DNA of 51,651 nucleotides from JOPF136 sp035272605 (GTDB lineage: Bacteria > Acidobacteriota > Terriglobia > Acidiferrales > UBA7541): positions 1-51,651 of the forward strand of contig DATEQM010000258.1 of the NCBI GenBank assembly GCA_035272605.1, given 5' to 3'. The notes below the pieces were generated by a model. That model saw nothing but the letters and a program-made list of their open reading frames with translations, was not told where the DNA came from and made no database searches. Shown here piece after piece: positions 1 through 7,644 of this stretch. Both the position numbers and the translations under genes were made by a program. Positions within the stretch are counted from its first letter, which is position 1. Each line of letters opens with the position of its first letter.

Positions 1-200
1 AGCGTGAAACAGACAAAAGCACCCAAGGTAAAAGCAAGAAATGATTGACGCATACATCCTCCCCCTCGGGGCGGAGGGCCGCCCGCAAATGGTTTAGTGG
101 GCTGGGGAAGGAACACCCGCATTATCAACGAAACGGATGCGATTGGCAACTGAGGCGGTTGCCTGGTGGTGTCCTAATTTGGCTGTTTCTGTTTGCGCTC

Positions 201-1061
201 TTATTTTATGGTGTTATGGGACTCGCAAAGATGCCACAGTTTTTGGTCGGCCCCCCCCACAAAGAAATAGCAAAACTCGGTCTCGTAAGCTCCCCTAAAT
301 CCGTCGGTGTAGTTCACTATTCCAATCGAGAGAAGAATGAAATCCGCATCCTCCTTCATGAGACCGGCCATCTCCGAGGCAAGCAATGGTCTAGCCTCCT
401 CCGTGCTGATAATGGTGTCAGTGGGAGAAATATCTCGCCTTATTTCCCCGGCATGTTCTCTGACCATGTCATCGCGCCTTTTGCGAAGGTTAGCGAAGGA
501 AGCCTCCAAGAAAGCATGGAATTTAGGTATGCGTTCGCGCCTTTTTGAGCCATATGGCAACAAAGCCACGAACCATGTGGCATTTGTTGCAGGTGTTTTG
601 CCTATGTCTTTAAGAATTACGTTGACCCGGGTTTTCGTCTTCTCGTTCGGAAACGTGATGAATTGCGGCGCTCCGTTAGCTACGACGTATGGTCTCTGGT
701 CGGTTTGGAACGATATTTTTTGGGATGTAAGGGAGCTCTCGGCAGCATCGGCGGCTTTCTTCAATTCCGGATATTGCCGGACCAACTCCCCGAGCTGTCC
801 TCTCATTACATTAAGTTGGCCTCCGTATATGTAGATGGCGACAACCCCAACTACAACCAAGGCGGCATTGATGCCAAGTTGGAGCCATTCTATCGGCCTA
901 ACCCCACTGGGAAGATTTACGGTTACGAGTTGACGGCCAGCGGGTGGGTTCTGTTCTGCGCCGGGCAATATTGTCTCATTTTGCGGAGGAATTGGCGGTG
1001 ATGGTGGGGACTTAGCGGGTTTTTGGTCGCCTTTGGGGTCGGTATCACTTTGGTCAGTCAT
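201..1061 (-). CDS. Hypothetical single-pass membrane protein
   Basis: I do not recognise a named family. The 286-residue protein has a Pro-rich cytoplasmic-looking N-terminus (about residues 15-45), one hydrophobic segment at about 62-80, then a soluble domain containing the phrase TDQRPYVVA, which recurs in many uncharacterised single-TM bacterial proteins. The ATG at 1061 is preferred over the GTG at 1070 because AAAGAG lies about 8 bases before the ATG. A plus-strand reading frame covers part of the same DNA (45-548) but looks less protein-like. No neighbour suggests a pathway. Existence of the gene is fairly secure; function is unknown. Confidence 0.65.
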   Translation of the reverse strand: MTDQSDTDPKGDQKPAKSPPSPPIPPQNETILPGAEQNPPAGRQLVTVNLPSGVRPIEWLQLGINAALVVVGVVAIYIYGGQLNVMRGQLGELVRQYPELKKAADAAESSLTSQKISFQTDQRPYVVANGAPQFITFPNEKTKTRVNVILKDIGKTPATNATWFVALLPYGSKRRERIPKFHAFLEASFANLRKRRDDMVREHAGEIRRDISPTDTIISTEEARPLLASEMAGLMKEDADFILLSIGIVNYTDGFRGAYETEFCYFFVGGADQKLWHLCESHNTIK

Positions 1062-1152
1062 GGCGCGCACTCTTTATGGATTTTAGCTAGATAAGTATAC
1101 CACTCGGCAGCGGCGGCGGTCAGAGCGGCAATCGTTCAGGAGTTTAGAAGCC

Positions 1153-1341
1153 TTGAGCCAGCAGAAGAAAGCTAAGAAAGCAGGACGCCGCCCGCTCCGA
1201 AACGGGCACGCCAGGGCCGGAACCTTGCGCCTCCGTGTAACGCCCGACGAATTGGGGGCAATCGAGGGAGCGGCGAAGAAGCGAAAGCAGACCGTTTCAG
1301 ACTGGATACAGAGCACGCTGGATGCCGCGATCAAGGGCTGA
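1153..1341 (+). CDS. Small basic protein, ribbon-helix-helix-like
   Basis: A 62-residue protein starting at TTG with AGGAG about 10 bases upstream. The N-terminus is Lys/Arg-rich (residues 4-22). The remainder (TLRLRVTPDELGAIEGAAKK followed by a second helix ending TLDAAIKG) has the strand-helix-helix pattern of CopG/Arc or MobC-like DNA-binding domains. Such proteins act as dimeric repressors or antitoxins, but no toxin gene is adjacent. The fold assignment is by pattern only, and the non-ATG start lowers certainty. Confidence 0.5.
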   Translation: MSQQKKAKKAGRRPLRNGHARAGTLRLRVTPDELGAIEGAAKKRKQTVSDWIQSTLDAAIKG

Positions 1342-1525
1342 AAATTCAAGTTAGGACACTACCGCTTGATCCGGGTGGAGACTATTGACGATCCTTCTAA
1401 TGAGAGCTAGACTCTGCGCACATCCGACGTTTCGCATCTGACCAGTGTGGAACTCGACCGAGATTTACGCGACGAGAGACGACGACTCATTCCCGCGCGC
1501 CGCGTTTTTCATAGGGAGGGTGAAC

Positions 1526-1996
1526 GTGAAAAAGGTAATCGTCTTATTTTTGTTGACTTCATTCCTATTGGAGACCCCTCTTTGGGCCGGCGGCCTCGGA
1601 AGTGACAAGACGATGTACATTGGGGGTACTGTCGCGTCTCTTAAGGCGGGCGTTGAAGGAAAGTCCTCCACCGCCGACACAAAGGTTTTCGTTTTCGAGT
1701 ACAAGGGCGGTAGGTTCGTCGTGCCCTACGACCGGGTCGATAGCCTGGAGTACGGGCAGAAGGCCGGCAGACGCGTCGGAATGGCTATTCTCGTCAGCCC
1801 CGTGCTGATCTTTTCCAAGAAGAGAAAGCACTTTCTAACCCTGGGATACACCGACGAGAACGATAAGCAGCAGGCCGCCGTTTTTGAGCTCGGCAAGGAT
1901 ATTGTCCGAGTCACGCTTGCAAGTCTCGAAGCTAGAACTGGTCGGAAGATCGAATATCAGGACGAAGAGGCCCGCAAGAGCGGTGTGGGAAACTAG
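1526..1996 (+). CDS. Exported hypothetical protein
   Basis: A 156-residue protein with a Sec-type signal peptide (KKVIVLFLLTSFLLETPLWA). The GTG at 1526 is chosen because it sits about 6 bases after a GGGAGG site and yields this signal; longer starts (to 1445) add a polar stretch ahead of it. The mature part is mostly beta-like, with phrases such as FEYKGGRFVVPYDRVDSLEYGQ that resemble small periplasmic proteins of unknown role. A short hydrophobic stretch (VGMAILVSPVLIF) lies mid-protein. It is 9 bases upstream of another exported protein and is probably co-transcribed with it. Function unknown. Confidence 0.6.
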   Translation: MKKVIVLFLLTSFLLETPLWAGGLGSDKTMYIGGTVASLKAGVEGKSSTADTKVFVFEYKGGRFVVPYDRVDSLEYGQKAGRRVGMAILVSPVLIFSKKRKHFLTLGYTDENDKQQAAVFELGKDIVRVTLASLEARTGRKIEYQDEEARKSGVGN

Positions 1997-2005
1997 GAGC
2001 CGCTC

Positions 2006-2662
2006 ATGCTGACGAAACTCGGCCTGTTGTGGATTGCAGCGTGCCTAGCGCAAGCCGCTGCGGCGTCTCCTACGCAGCAGCCCTCCTCCGTGCCACAGGC
2101 CAAGCCTCCGACCCAGGCCGATCCAGAGCTCGCTGCAAAACTTCTGAAGGTGAAGCGCATATACGTGGAGGCCTTTGGCGACGACAAGGACTCAAAGCAA
2201 CTCCAGGCAATGGTGATTAATGCCCTGAGCGAAAGTAAGCGTTTTATTGTGACCGAAAACCGCGAAAAGGCCGACGCCGTCTTGAAGGGGAGGGCGATCG
2301 AGAAGACCTCACAGGAGTTTCACGCTCTCGGCGAGGGGGCGGCTGCGAGCGTTGCCGCCGGCTCGCATCACAGCTCGGTGAGCGGGAGCACGGTGGCCGG
2401 CACGGGCTCTGTGTCTGGATCGAGTTCCGGCGGGTTCAGTGCAAAGGGGATGGCTGCTGGGGATTCCGTGGCGTCAACTGAAACCGTCAACGACGCTCGT
2501 CTTGCCGTCCGGCTGGTGGCGAGCGACGGCGACGTGATTTGGAGCACCACCCAAGAGAGCAAGGGGGCCAAGTACAAGGGAGCAAGCGCGGACGTCGCGG
2601 ACAAGATTGTCGAGCGACTCCTTCGGGACTTGGACCGGCTCGAATCGACACCCAGGCAGTAG
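2006..2662 (+). CDS. Exported protein, possible lipoprotein, CsgG/TolB-like
   Basis: A 218-residue exported protein with N-terminal hydrophobic sequence MLTKLGLLWIAACLAQ; IAAC could be a lipobox, but the charged n-region is short. After a Pro/Gln-rich linker, the segment KRIYVEAFGDD...ALSESKRFIVTENREKADAVLKG follows the pattern of CsgG/TolB/FlgO-like domains, in which a strand is followed by a helix and a 'compute function, report strongest effect' layout typical of Acidobacteriota exported proteins. A Ser/Gly/Ala low-complexity loop (about residues 110-155) splits the domain. It lies 9 bases downstream of another exported protein, suggesting an operon. Role unknown. Confidence 0.6.
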   Translation: MLTKLGLLWIAACLAQAAAASPTQQPSSVPQAKPPTQADPELAAKLLKVKRIYVEAFGDDKDSKQLQAMVINALSESKRFIVTENREKADAVLKGRAIEKTSQEFHALGEGAAASVAAGSHHSSVSGSTVAGTGSVSGSSSGGFSAKGMAAGDSVASTETVNDARLAVRLVASDGDVIWSTTQESKGAKYKGASADVADKIVERLLRDLDRLESTPRQ

Positions 2663-2730
2663 CCAATTGAAACTTGCGTCATGCGGGCAAGGCTCACCCG
2701 TTCGTCCAATTCGTAAAGTGAGGCCGAGTT

Positions 2731-2757
2731 GAAGCACGGGCGGAATGCCCGAGCTAC
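2731..2757. repeat. Short palindrome with GGAAT loop
   Basis: CGGGC at 2737-2741 and GCCCG at 2747-2751 flank the loop GGAAT. Read on the minus strand it shares GGCATTCC and GCCCGT with the hairpin at 50771-50793, so it appears to be one copy of a dispersed palindrome family. Confidence 0.5.
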
Positions 2758-5700
2758 CTAGAACGAGAAGCCGATTTGGAGATAGATGATGCGACTTGCG
2801 CCTTGGGAGGAGAAGGGACCCTGCGCGAGAGTGTTCGGCTTGGCGAAGAAGGGAGATGGGGTGGCATAAGGAATGCAGGGGGGAACGACCGGATTGCCAC
2901 AGACCTGCGGCGGATTGAGGACTCCGAGCGGCGTGACCGCATTGGTGTAGTTGAAAATATTGCGCGCGTTGACAGTGAGAGTGAGGTTGTAGCGCTTGTT
3001 GGTTGGCGGGCCTCCGCCGAAACCACCGAACCCGCCTGGCCCGCGGCGGCCTCCACGGTCTCCTCCACCCCCGCCGCCGACGGCCGGGCCGCCCGCGCTC
3101 TCGGGACGCTCGCCGAAGCCCCAGGTCTTGCTCAGGCGAACGTTCATGGTGAAGCGCGCCGGGCCGGTGAGGGAGTTGATGGGCAGGATCGTTTCACCCG
3201 GCTGCGGAATAGTGTCGAACGAGCCGTAGCTGGTGGAGACAACATTCAGGGGGCTTAGCGGGGCGGTGGCATAGGCCGGGCGCTGATTGAACTGCGTGCT
3301 GCCGATCAGGTCCTGAGAAAGCGTGATGCTGTAGGGCTGGCCGGAAGTCGCGAACATGAACGGGCTGATGCGGAAGCCGTGGGGAAGGGCGTAGGTGCCT
3401 CCCATGAAAAAACGGTTGCGGTAGTCGAAGGAGGCGCGGCCGTAGTCCTGGCTGATGTTGTAAGGATTGGAAGAAAAGCTCGTCGCGCCGGATGTATCGC
3501 TGTTCGCATAATTCAGGACGTAGTAGGTGAAGAGCGAAAGCTTGGCTCCAGCGCGGACGTTGAATTGGACAATGAACTGATTCTGGCGGAAGACTCCCTC
3601 GGATTGATACTCGTAGAGGTTCCCGGCGGCGGCTCCATGAGGATAAATGGGGCCGGAGTTCGGAACGTAGGGAGCCGGGCAGGGGGAAGGGTACAGTCCG
3701 CAGACCGGCGTGTTGATGTTATTGGTGAGCAATTGGTCGAAGCCGCGCGCGTTCTGGTAGGTGAGCGAGAGGTTCATAGACTTGGTCAACTGGCGCTCGA
3801 GCACCAGGGCCGTTTGAAGGATGCCGGGGGCGTGCAGATTGGGAGCGATGAGATACTTCGTCATCGGCTCGCTGGTTGAGGACAAACCCGCGCACGAGCC
3901 CGAGCCCGGCGTGAACGCGGGAGGGAGCGTCGGGAAAAAGTCCGGCGAGGCCACCACGCACTGCACTTGATTGACGCCGTTGAAGCGCCGGGCATTGAGG
4001 ATCAGGTTTTCCGGGAAGCGATCGTAGAACAGGCCGGTGCCGGCGCGGAGCACGGTCTTCGGCGCGCCCTTTCCATGGCCGATGCCCCAGGCGGCGGCCA
4101 CGCGGGGCGCCCAGTCGAGGTGGTCGCTGATGCCCGTTTGCGTTTCGAGGCGCAAGCCGCCGCTCAGGGTGATATTCGGGCGAACTTTCCAGTCGTCCTG
4201 TACATAGAATCCGGCGTCGAACATGGAATCGGTAGTTAGTTTCTTTCCGGTGGCGATGGAAAACTGGGCGGGGGTACCGGCGTCAAACGCGGCGGTCGAG
4301 GCGAACTGGAAAGTGCCGTTGAAGCCCGAGTTGGCGTTGTCGTTGACGGTCACCTGGCGGAGGCGCGCGCCGAATTTTACGGTTTGCGTCTTGAGGACGA
4401 TCTGGGTGTAATTCTGAAACTCGTAGTGGTTGGTGGTCTGGCTGATGGTGCCTGCCGAACTCCCGCCTCCGGTGAAGGCTCCGGGGACGATCACCGTGGA
4501 AAGCATGCTCTGGGGCGTTTGGGTGAACGGATCGTGGAGGAACTGGAAGCGCGTTTCGTTGACGATCTTGGTGCCGAAAACCTGCGTATCGCTGATTTGC
4601 AGGGTGTGCTCCTGGTTCAGCGAGTCGTAGGCCTGCGAGGACAGGGCGAAACCATTGGACAGTCCGTTGTTCGTCAGGTCATCGCGAAAATACTGGTAGC
4701 GGACGCTGAGCGTATTGTTGGGCGTGACCTGGAAATCAAGCCGGGGGGCGATATTGACGCGCGTTTTAGGAAAGGGTATGGAGCCGTTGCAGGGCTCATC
4801 CAGGTAGCAAAAAGTGGAGCCTGACCCGCTGGCATTCACCACAGAGACGTCATTGATGTCGCGATACTGCCCGCTGATGAAGAACGAGGCCTTCTTGCTG
4901 ATAGGCCCGCCGATATTGCCGCTGAGCAGGGTGGATTCGTAGCCCGGCTCGGGGGTGGTGGCGAACGGATTCATGGAATTGAAAGAGGAATCGTTGCCTT
5001 GGAACTCGATATTCCCGTGGAGCCGGTCCATGCCCGGCTTGGTGAAAATCTCGATACGGCCGTAGCCCAGCTTGTCGTACTCGGACGAGAAGGGATTCTG
5101 GTTGATGCGAATTTCGCGAATGGCCGATTTGGGCGGCAGTTGTCCCGCGGTGAACCCGTCAATGTAAATCTGGCCGCCGTTGGGTCCGGCGGAGGGTCCG
5201 GCCAGTGCTTCCAGGTCGTTCTGCAATTCATCGGGATCGTCGGAGAGGGCCTCGAGGTCCTTCTCGGTCATCACGATGGAGCCGGCGTTGGCCTCGGGGC
5301 TGACGTCCACGGTGGGAGTGGCGCTTTCCACGATGACTTTCTCTTCCTGCACGGCGATGGTGAGCGACACGTCGAGCTTCTGCGCCGGCCCCGCGGGAAT
5401 GTCGTAGTCCAGGACTTCGAAGGGCGCGAAACCCTTGGCGGTGATATCGACGGCGTATTTGCCCGGGGGGAGGCCCTTGATTTCGAAGGAGCCGTCGCGG
5501 CCCACGACCGCTTTGGTCACTTGGCCGGTGGCCGAAGTCACGGTCACCTGGGCGCCCACGATTGCGGAGCCGGAGGGATCGGTCACCTGTCCGCGCAAAG
5601 ACCCGGTGGCGGTCTGAGCGAGGGCGCCTGGCGCGCAGAGCAGAAAGCACAAAACAAAGAGAGCCAAGAATTGAGAAATCCGCTTGAGTCGACTAGCCAT
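2758..5700 (-). CDS. Oar-like TonB-dependent receptor
   Basis: A 980-residue outer-membrane protein. A signal peptide (residues 1-29, ending GALAQ) is followed by a carboxypeptidase-regulatory-like beta sandwich (about 30-115, LRGQVTDPSGSAIVGAQVTV and FEIKGLPPGKYAVDI), then a plug-like region with a DPDELQNDLEALAGPSAG segment (about 150-175), then a long beta barrel ending in IIYLQIGFSF with the terminal Phe typical of BAM substrates. A Gly-rich insertion (about 870-905) precedes the last strands. This layout is the Oar / SusC-distant class that is greatly expanded in Acidobacteriota. The ligand cannot be told from sequence, and no TonB, SusD or transporter gene is adjacent; the downstream neighbour on the same strand side is a DUF5666 protein. 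Confidence 0.92.
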   Translation of the reverse strand: MASRLKRISQFLALFVLCFLLCAPGALAQTATGSLRGQVTDPSGSAIVGAQVTVTSATGQVTKAVVGRDGSFEIKGLPPGKYAVDITAKGFAPFEVLDYDIPAGPAQKLDVSLTIAVQEEKVIVESATPTVDVSPEANAGSIVMTEKDLEALSDDPDELQNDLEALAGPSAGPNGGQIYIDGFTAGQLPPKSAIREIRINQNPFSSEYDKLGYGRIEIFTKPGMDRLHGNIEFQGNDSSFNSMNPFATTPEPGYESTLLSGNIGGPISKKASFFISGQYRDINDVSVVNASGSGSTFCYLDEPCNGSIPFPKTRVNIAPRLDFQVTPNNTLSVRYQYFRDDLTNNGLSNGFALSSQAYDSLNQEHTLQISDTQVFGTKIVNETRFQFLHDPFTQTPQSMLSTVIVPGAFTGGGSSAGTISQTTNHYEFQNYTQIVLKTQTVKFGARLRQVTVNDNANSGFNGTFQFASTAAFDAGTPAQFSIATGKKLTTDSMFDAGFYVQDDWKVRPNITLSGGLRLETQTGISDHLDWAPRVAAAWGIGHGKGAPKTVLRAGTGLFYDRFPENLILNARRFNGVNQVQCVVASPDFFPTLPPAFTPGSGSCAGLSSTSEPMTKYLIAPNLHAPGILQTALVLERQLTKSMNLSLTYQNARGFDQLLTNNINTPVCGLYPSPCPAPYVPNSGPIYPHGAAAGNLYEYQSEGVFRQNQFIVQFNVRAGAKLSLFTYYVLNYANSDTSGATSFSSNPYNISQDYGRASFDYRNRFFMGGTYALPHGFRISPFMFATSGQPYSITLSQDLIGSTQFNQRPAYATAPLSPLNVVSTSYGSFDTIPQPGETILPINSLTGPARFTMNVRLSKTWGFGERPESAGGPAVGGGGGGDRGGRRGPGGFGGFGGGPPTNKRYNLTLTVNARNIFNYTNAVTPLGVLNPPQVCGNPVVPPCIPYATPSPFFAKPNTLAQGPFSSQGASRIIYLQIGFSF

Positions 5701-5797
5701 TTCCTCTCCTGAATAAGGTCCACGGGAATACGATAACCATTAACGCCCGGTTCGGAAACTCCGTACAAACGACGGTGGCCGATTCCGAGTTTCGAAA

Positions 5798-7051
5798 TCA
5801 TCGTTGCGGGTTCGGTTCCGCGCCGGCTTCGGCTGCCGCGCCGCCGCCGAGAGTCCAGGGAGAAAGGGTGAATGCCTGGCTGCCCTGTGGAGAAGCGGTG
5901 AGGAGCGCCTCGACGCCTCCCAGCAGAGTGATGGCCGTCACTTCTCCTGAGCTAGCCCCCTCCGTGGAGACGAGCATCACGGCCTCGCCCTTTTGCAGGT
6001 CGGCGAGAGTGACCTGCGGCAGGCGGTTTACGATTTGCTGAAAGTCACCGCCGCCGCGCGGGCCGCCGCCGGGTGCACCGCCGGGTCCTGCGGGTGCGCC
6101 TGCCGCTGGAGGAGCGCCCGCACCGCCAGCGGGCGCGGCGCCAGCCCCGGGCGGGCCGCCCGGCCCGCCGCCGCGGAGACGCATGGCCAATCGCATAGCG
6201 ATCTCGGGCGGGAGGGTGCGGAGCTGCGATTTGGCGGAAATTCGGACGGTGACGGGCTTTTTCGACAGCAGATCCATAACGACCATGGTGCTGGCCGGCG
6301 CGTCGATGGAGGTAATGGTGCCGGCGATGTTGCGGAAGGTGCCCGAGACGACTTCTTCCGCGGTAAATGCACTGCCGTCGGCGGAGCGGTTGCCACGCGC
6401 GCGGAGCTGGTCGCCCGGCTTGATCTCGCTGAGCGGAGCGGGCTTGGCATTGTCGAACTGCACGGAGTCGGGCGCATAACGGCGCAGCACGGCGTTGGGA
6501 GTGATATGCAGCGTAACGTCCCTGGCGCCACCCGGCGCGCTCACGGAGATGGTGACCGTGCCGGCAGCGGCGTCCACGGCTTTCACCAAGCCGCCGATGC
6601 CGCGCTTCTGCCAATCCGCGCGTTGCTGCTCCCGCTTGGCCTGAATGTCCAGGTGCTTGATGGCGATCAATTCCATACCGATCAGGAATTTCGAGTCAGC
6701 GGAGTTCTTGCCGCGCACGCGGACGCGATCGCCGGGCTGGAGATCCTCCAACTGGAGGGGGACGGCATGGGACAAGTTCGTTTCGCCCGGCTCGACGCGG
6801 AGTATGCGCGCGCCCTGTGCCAGGACCACGGTAACGTCGGGGCCTTCGTCGGTGGTCAGGGCGATGGTATTGCCTTTGATGGCTTTGATCGTGCCGAGGT
6901 AGCGCACCAGGGGCGACTGTGACCCGGACTGCTGCCCGGGGGATGCTGATGGCGCGGGAAATTCCTTCGCGGCGGCCGGAAGAAGGGCCGCAGCCGCCAT
7001 GGTCAGCGCGCACCATCCGGCCATGCGCATTCTCTTGAGGCGTGAATGCAT
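5798..7051 (-). CDS. Exported DUF5666 domain protein
   Basis: A 417-residue exported protein. The ATG at 7051 is chosen because AGGGAAAGG lies just upstream and it gives a signal peptide (MHSRLKRMRMAGWCALTMAA ending LLPAAA); an in-frame GTG/ATG further upstream adds 29 non-signal residues. The protein has repeated small beta domains of DUF5666 type (for example VRYLGTIKAIKGNTIALTTD ... LQPGDRVRVRGK, then GGLVKAVDAAAGTVTISV and GTITSIDAPASTMVVMDL). A long Pro/Gly/Ala-rich linker (about residues 285-345) precedes a final short domain. DUF5666 proteins are common in Acidobacteriota, with a presumed OB-like fold and no known biochemical role. It sits about 100 bases upstream of the Oar-like receptor on the same strand. 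Confidence 0.75.
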   Translation of the reverse strand: MHSRLKRMRMAGWCALTMAAAALLPAAAKEFPAPSASPGQQSGSQSPLVRYLGTIKAIKGNTIALTTDEGPDVTVVLAQGARILRVEPGETNLSHAVPLQLEDLQPGDRVRVRGKNSADSKFLIGMELIAIKHLDIQAKREQQRADWQKRGIGGLVKAVDAAAGTVTISVSAPGGARDVTLHITPNAVLRRYAPDSVQFDNAKPAPLSEIKPGDQLRARGNRSADGSAFTAEEVVSGTFRNIAGTITSIDAPASTMVVMDLLSKKPVTVRISAKSQLRTLPPEIAMRLAMRLRGGGPGGPPGAGAAPAGGAGAPPAAGAPAGPGGAPGGGPRGGGDFQQIVNRLPQVTLADLQKGEAVMLVSTEGASSGEVTAITLLGGVEALLTASPQGSQAFTLSPWTLGGGAAAEAGAEPNPQR

Positions 7052-7644
7052 AAACCTTTCCCTGAAACCACGACGACACATTATGGCCTGGAGTGGGTAC
7101 CCGGCGCCGACCCTCACCGGGACACTCCGTCTAAACATACCTTAGACGCAGGGGACGATGCACTGCGTTACACAATTTCCGGCCGGCGTGCGGTGTTGGC
7201 GACAACCAGCCAGATTCGGCGGGCGGGATGTTTGCAGAGTTGTCGGCGCGAAGTGAGCCGGTCTGATCCGCATCGTTCAATCGCAGAGGCAAATTTGGAA
7301 AATACAGGCAAATATTGCGCCGCGTCCATTGACCCGCGGATATAGGGAACCGGCGCATGGTTCCTGCGAAACGCGCGGAGTGGCGGGCGAACGACGGCAA
7401 ACGCGCCGCCGGGAACGAGGGGCGCAGAGCCGAAAGACCGGCCCCGCGCGAGGAGGATTCTCAGGGTGAGATTGCGTCATACGGCACGCTGCCAGTCCCC
7501 CTGATTGACTCAAAATGAGATTGGGCCGTACGCTAACTCCGTGCCGGGGGCCAGACTTGGGTGGTCCTGCCGGCGCCCGGTCCCGCTTGGCGGGACCGAC
7601 CAACAGCAACGCAGCCGAATCAGCGCGCGGGCCCCTAACCCCTC
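7052..7644. other. Long intergenic region between divergent genes
   Basis: This 593-base stretch separates the minus-strand DUF5666 gene from the plus-strand histidine kinase. I see no convincing gene: open frames in it have no family-like sequence. It should hold both divergent promoters. A possible sigma70-like site for the kinase is TTGACT (7505-7510), an 18-base spacer and TACGCT (7529-7534), which is only a moderate match. I found no clear sigma54 site. Confidence 0.4.

Noticed and set aside
45..548. Plus-strand ORF of 167 codons near the left edge
   Set aside because: It overlaps the better-supported minus-strand membrane protein gene, starts with TTG and has no family-like sequence; a hydrophobic patch alone is not enough.
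7480..7500. Possible sigma54 promoter upstream of the sensor kinase
   Set aside because: GGCAC and TGGCA fragments occur, but the spacing to a GC/TTGC element does not fit the -24/-12 pattern.
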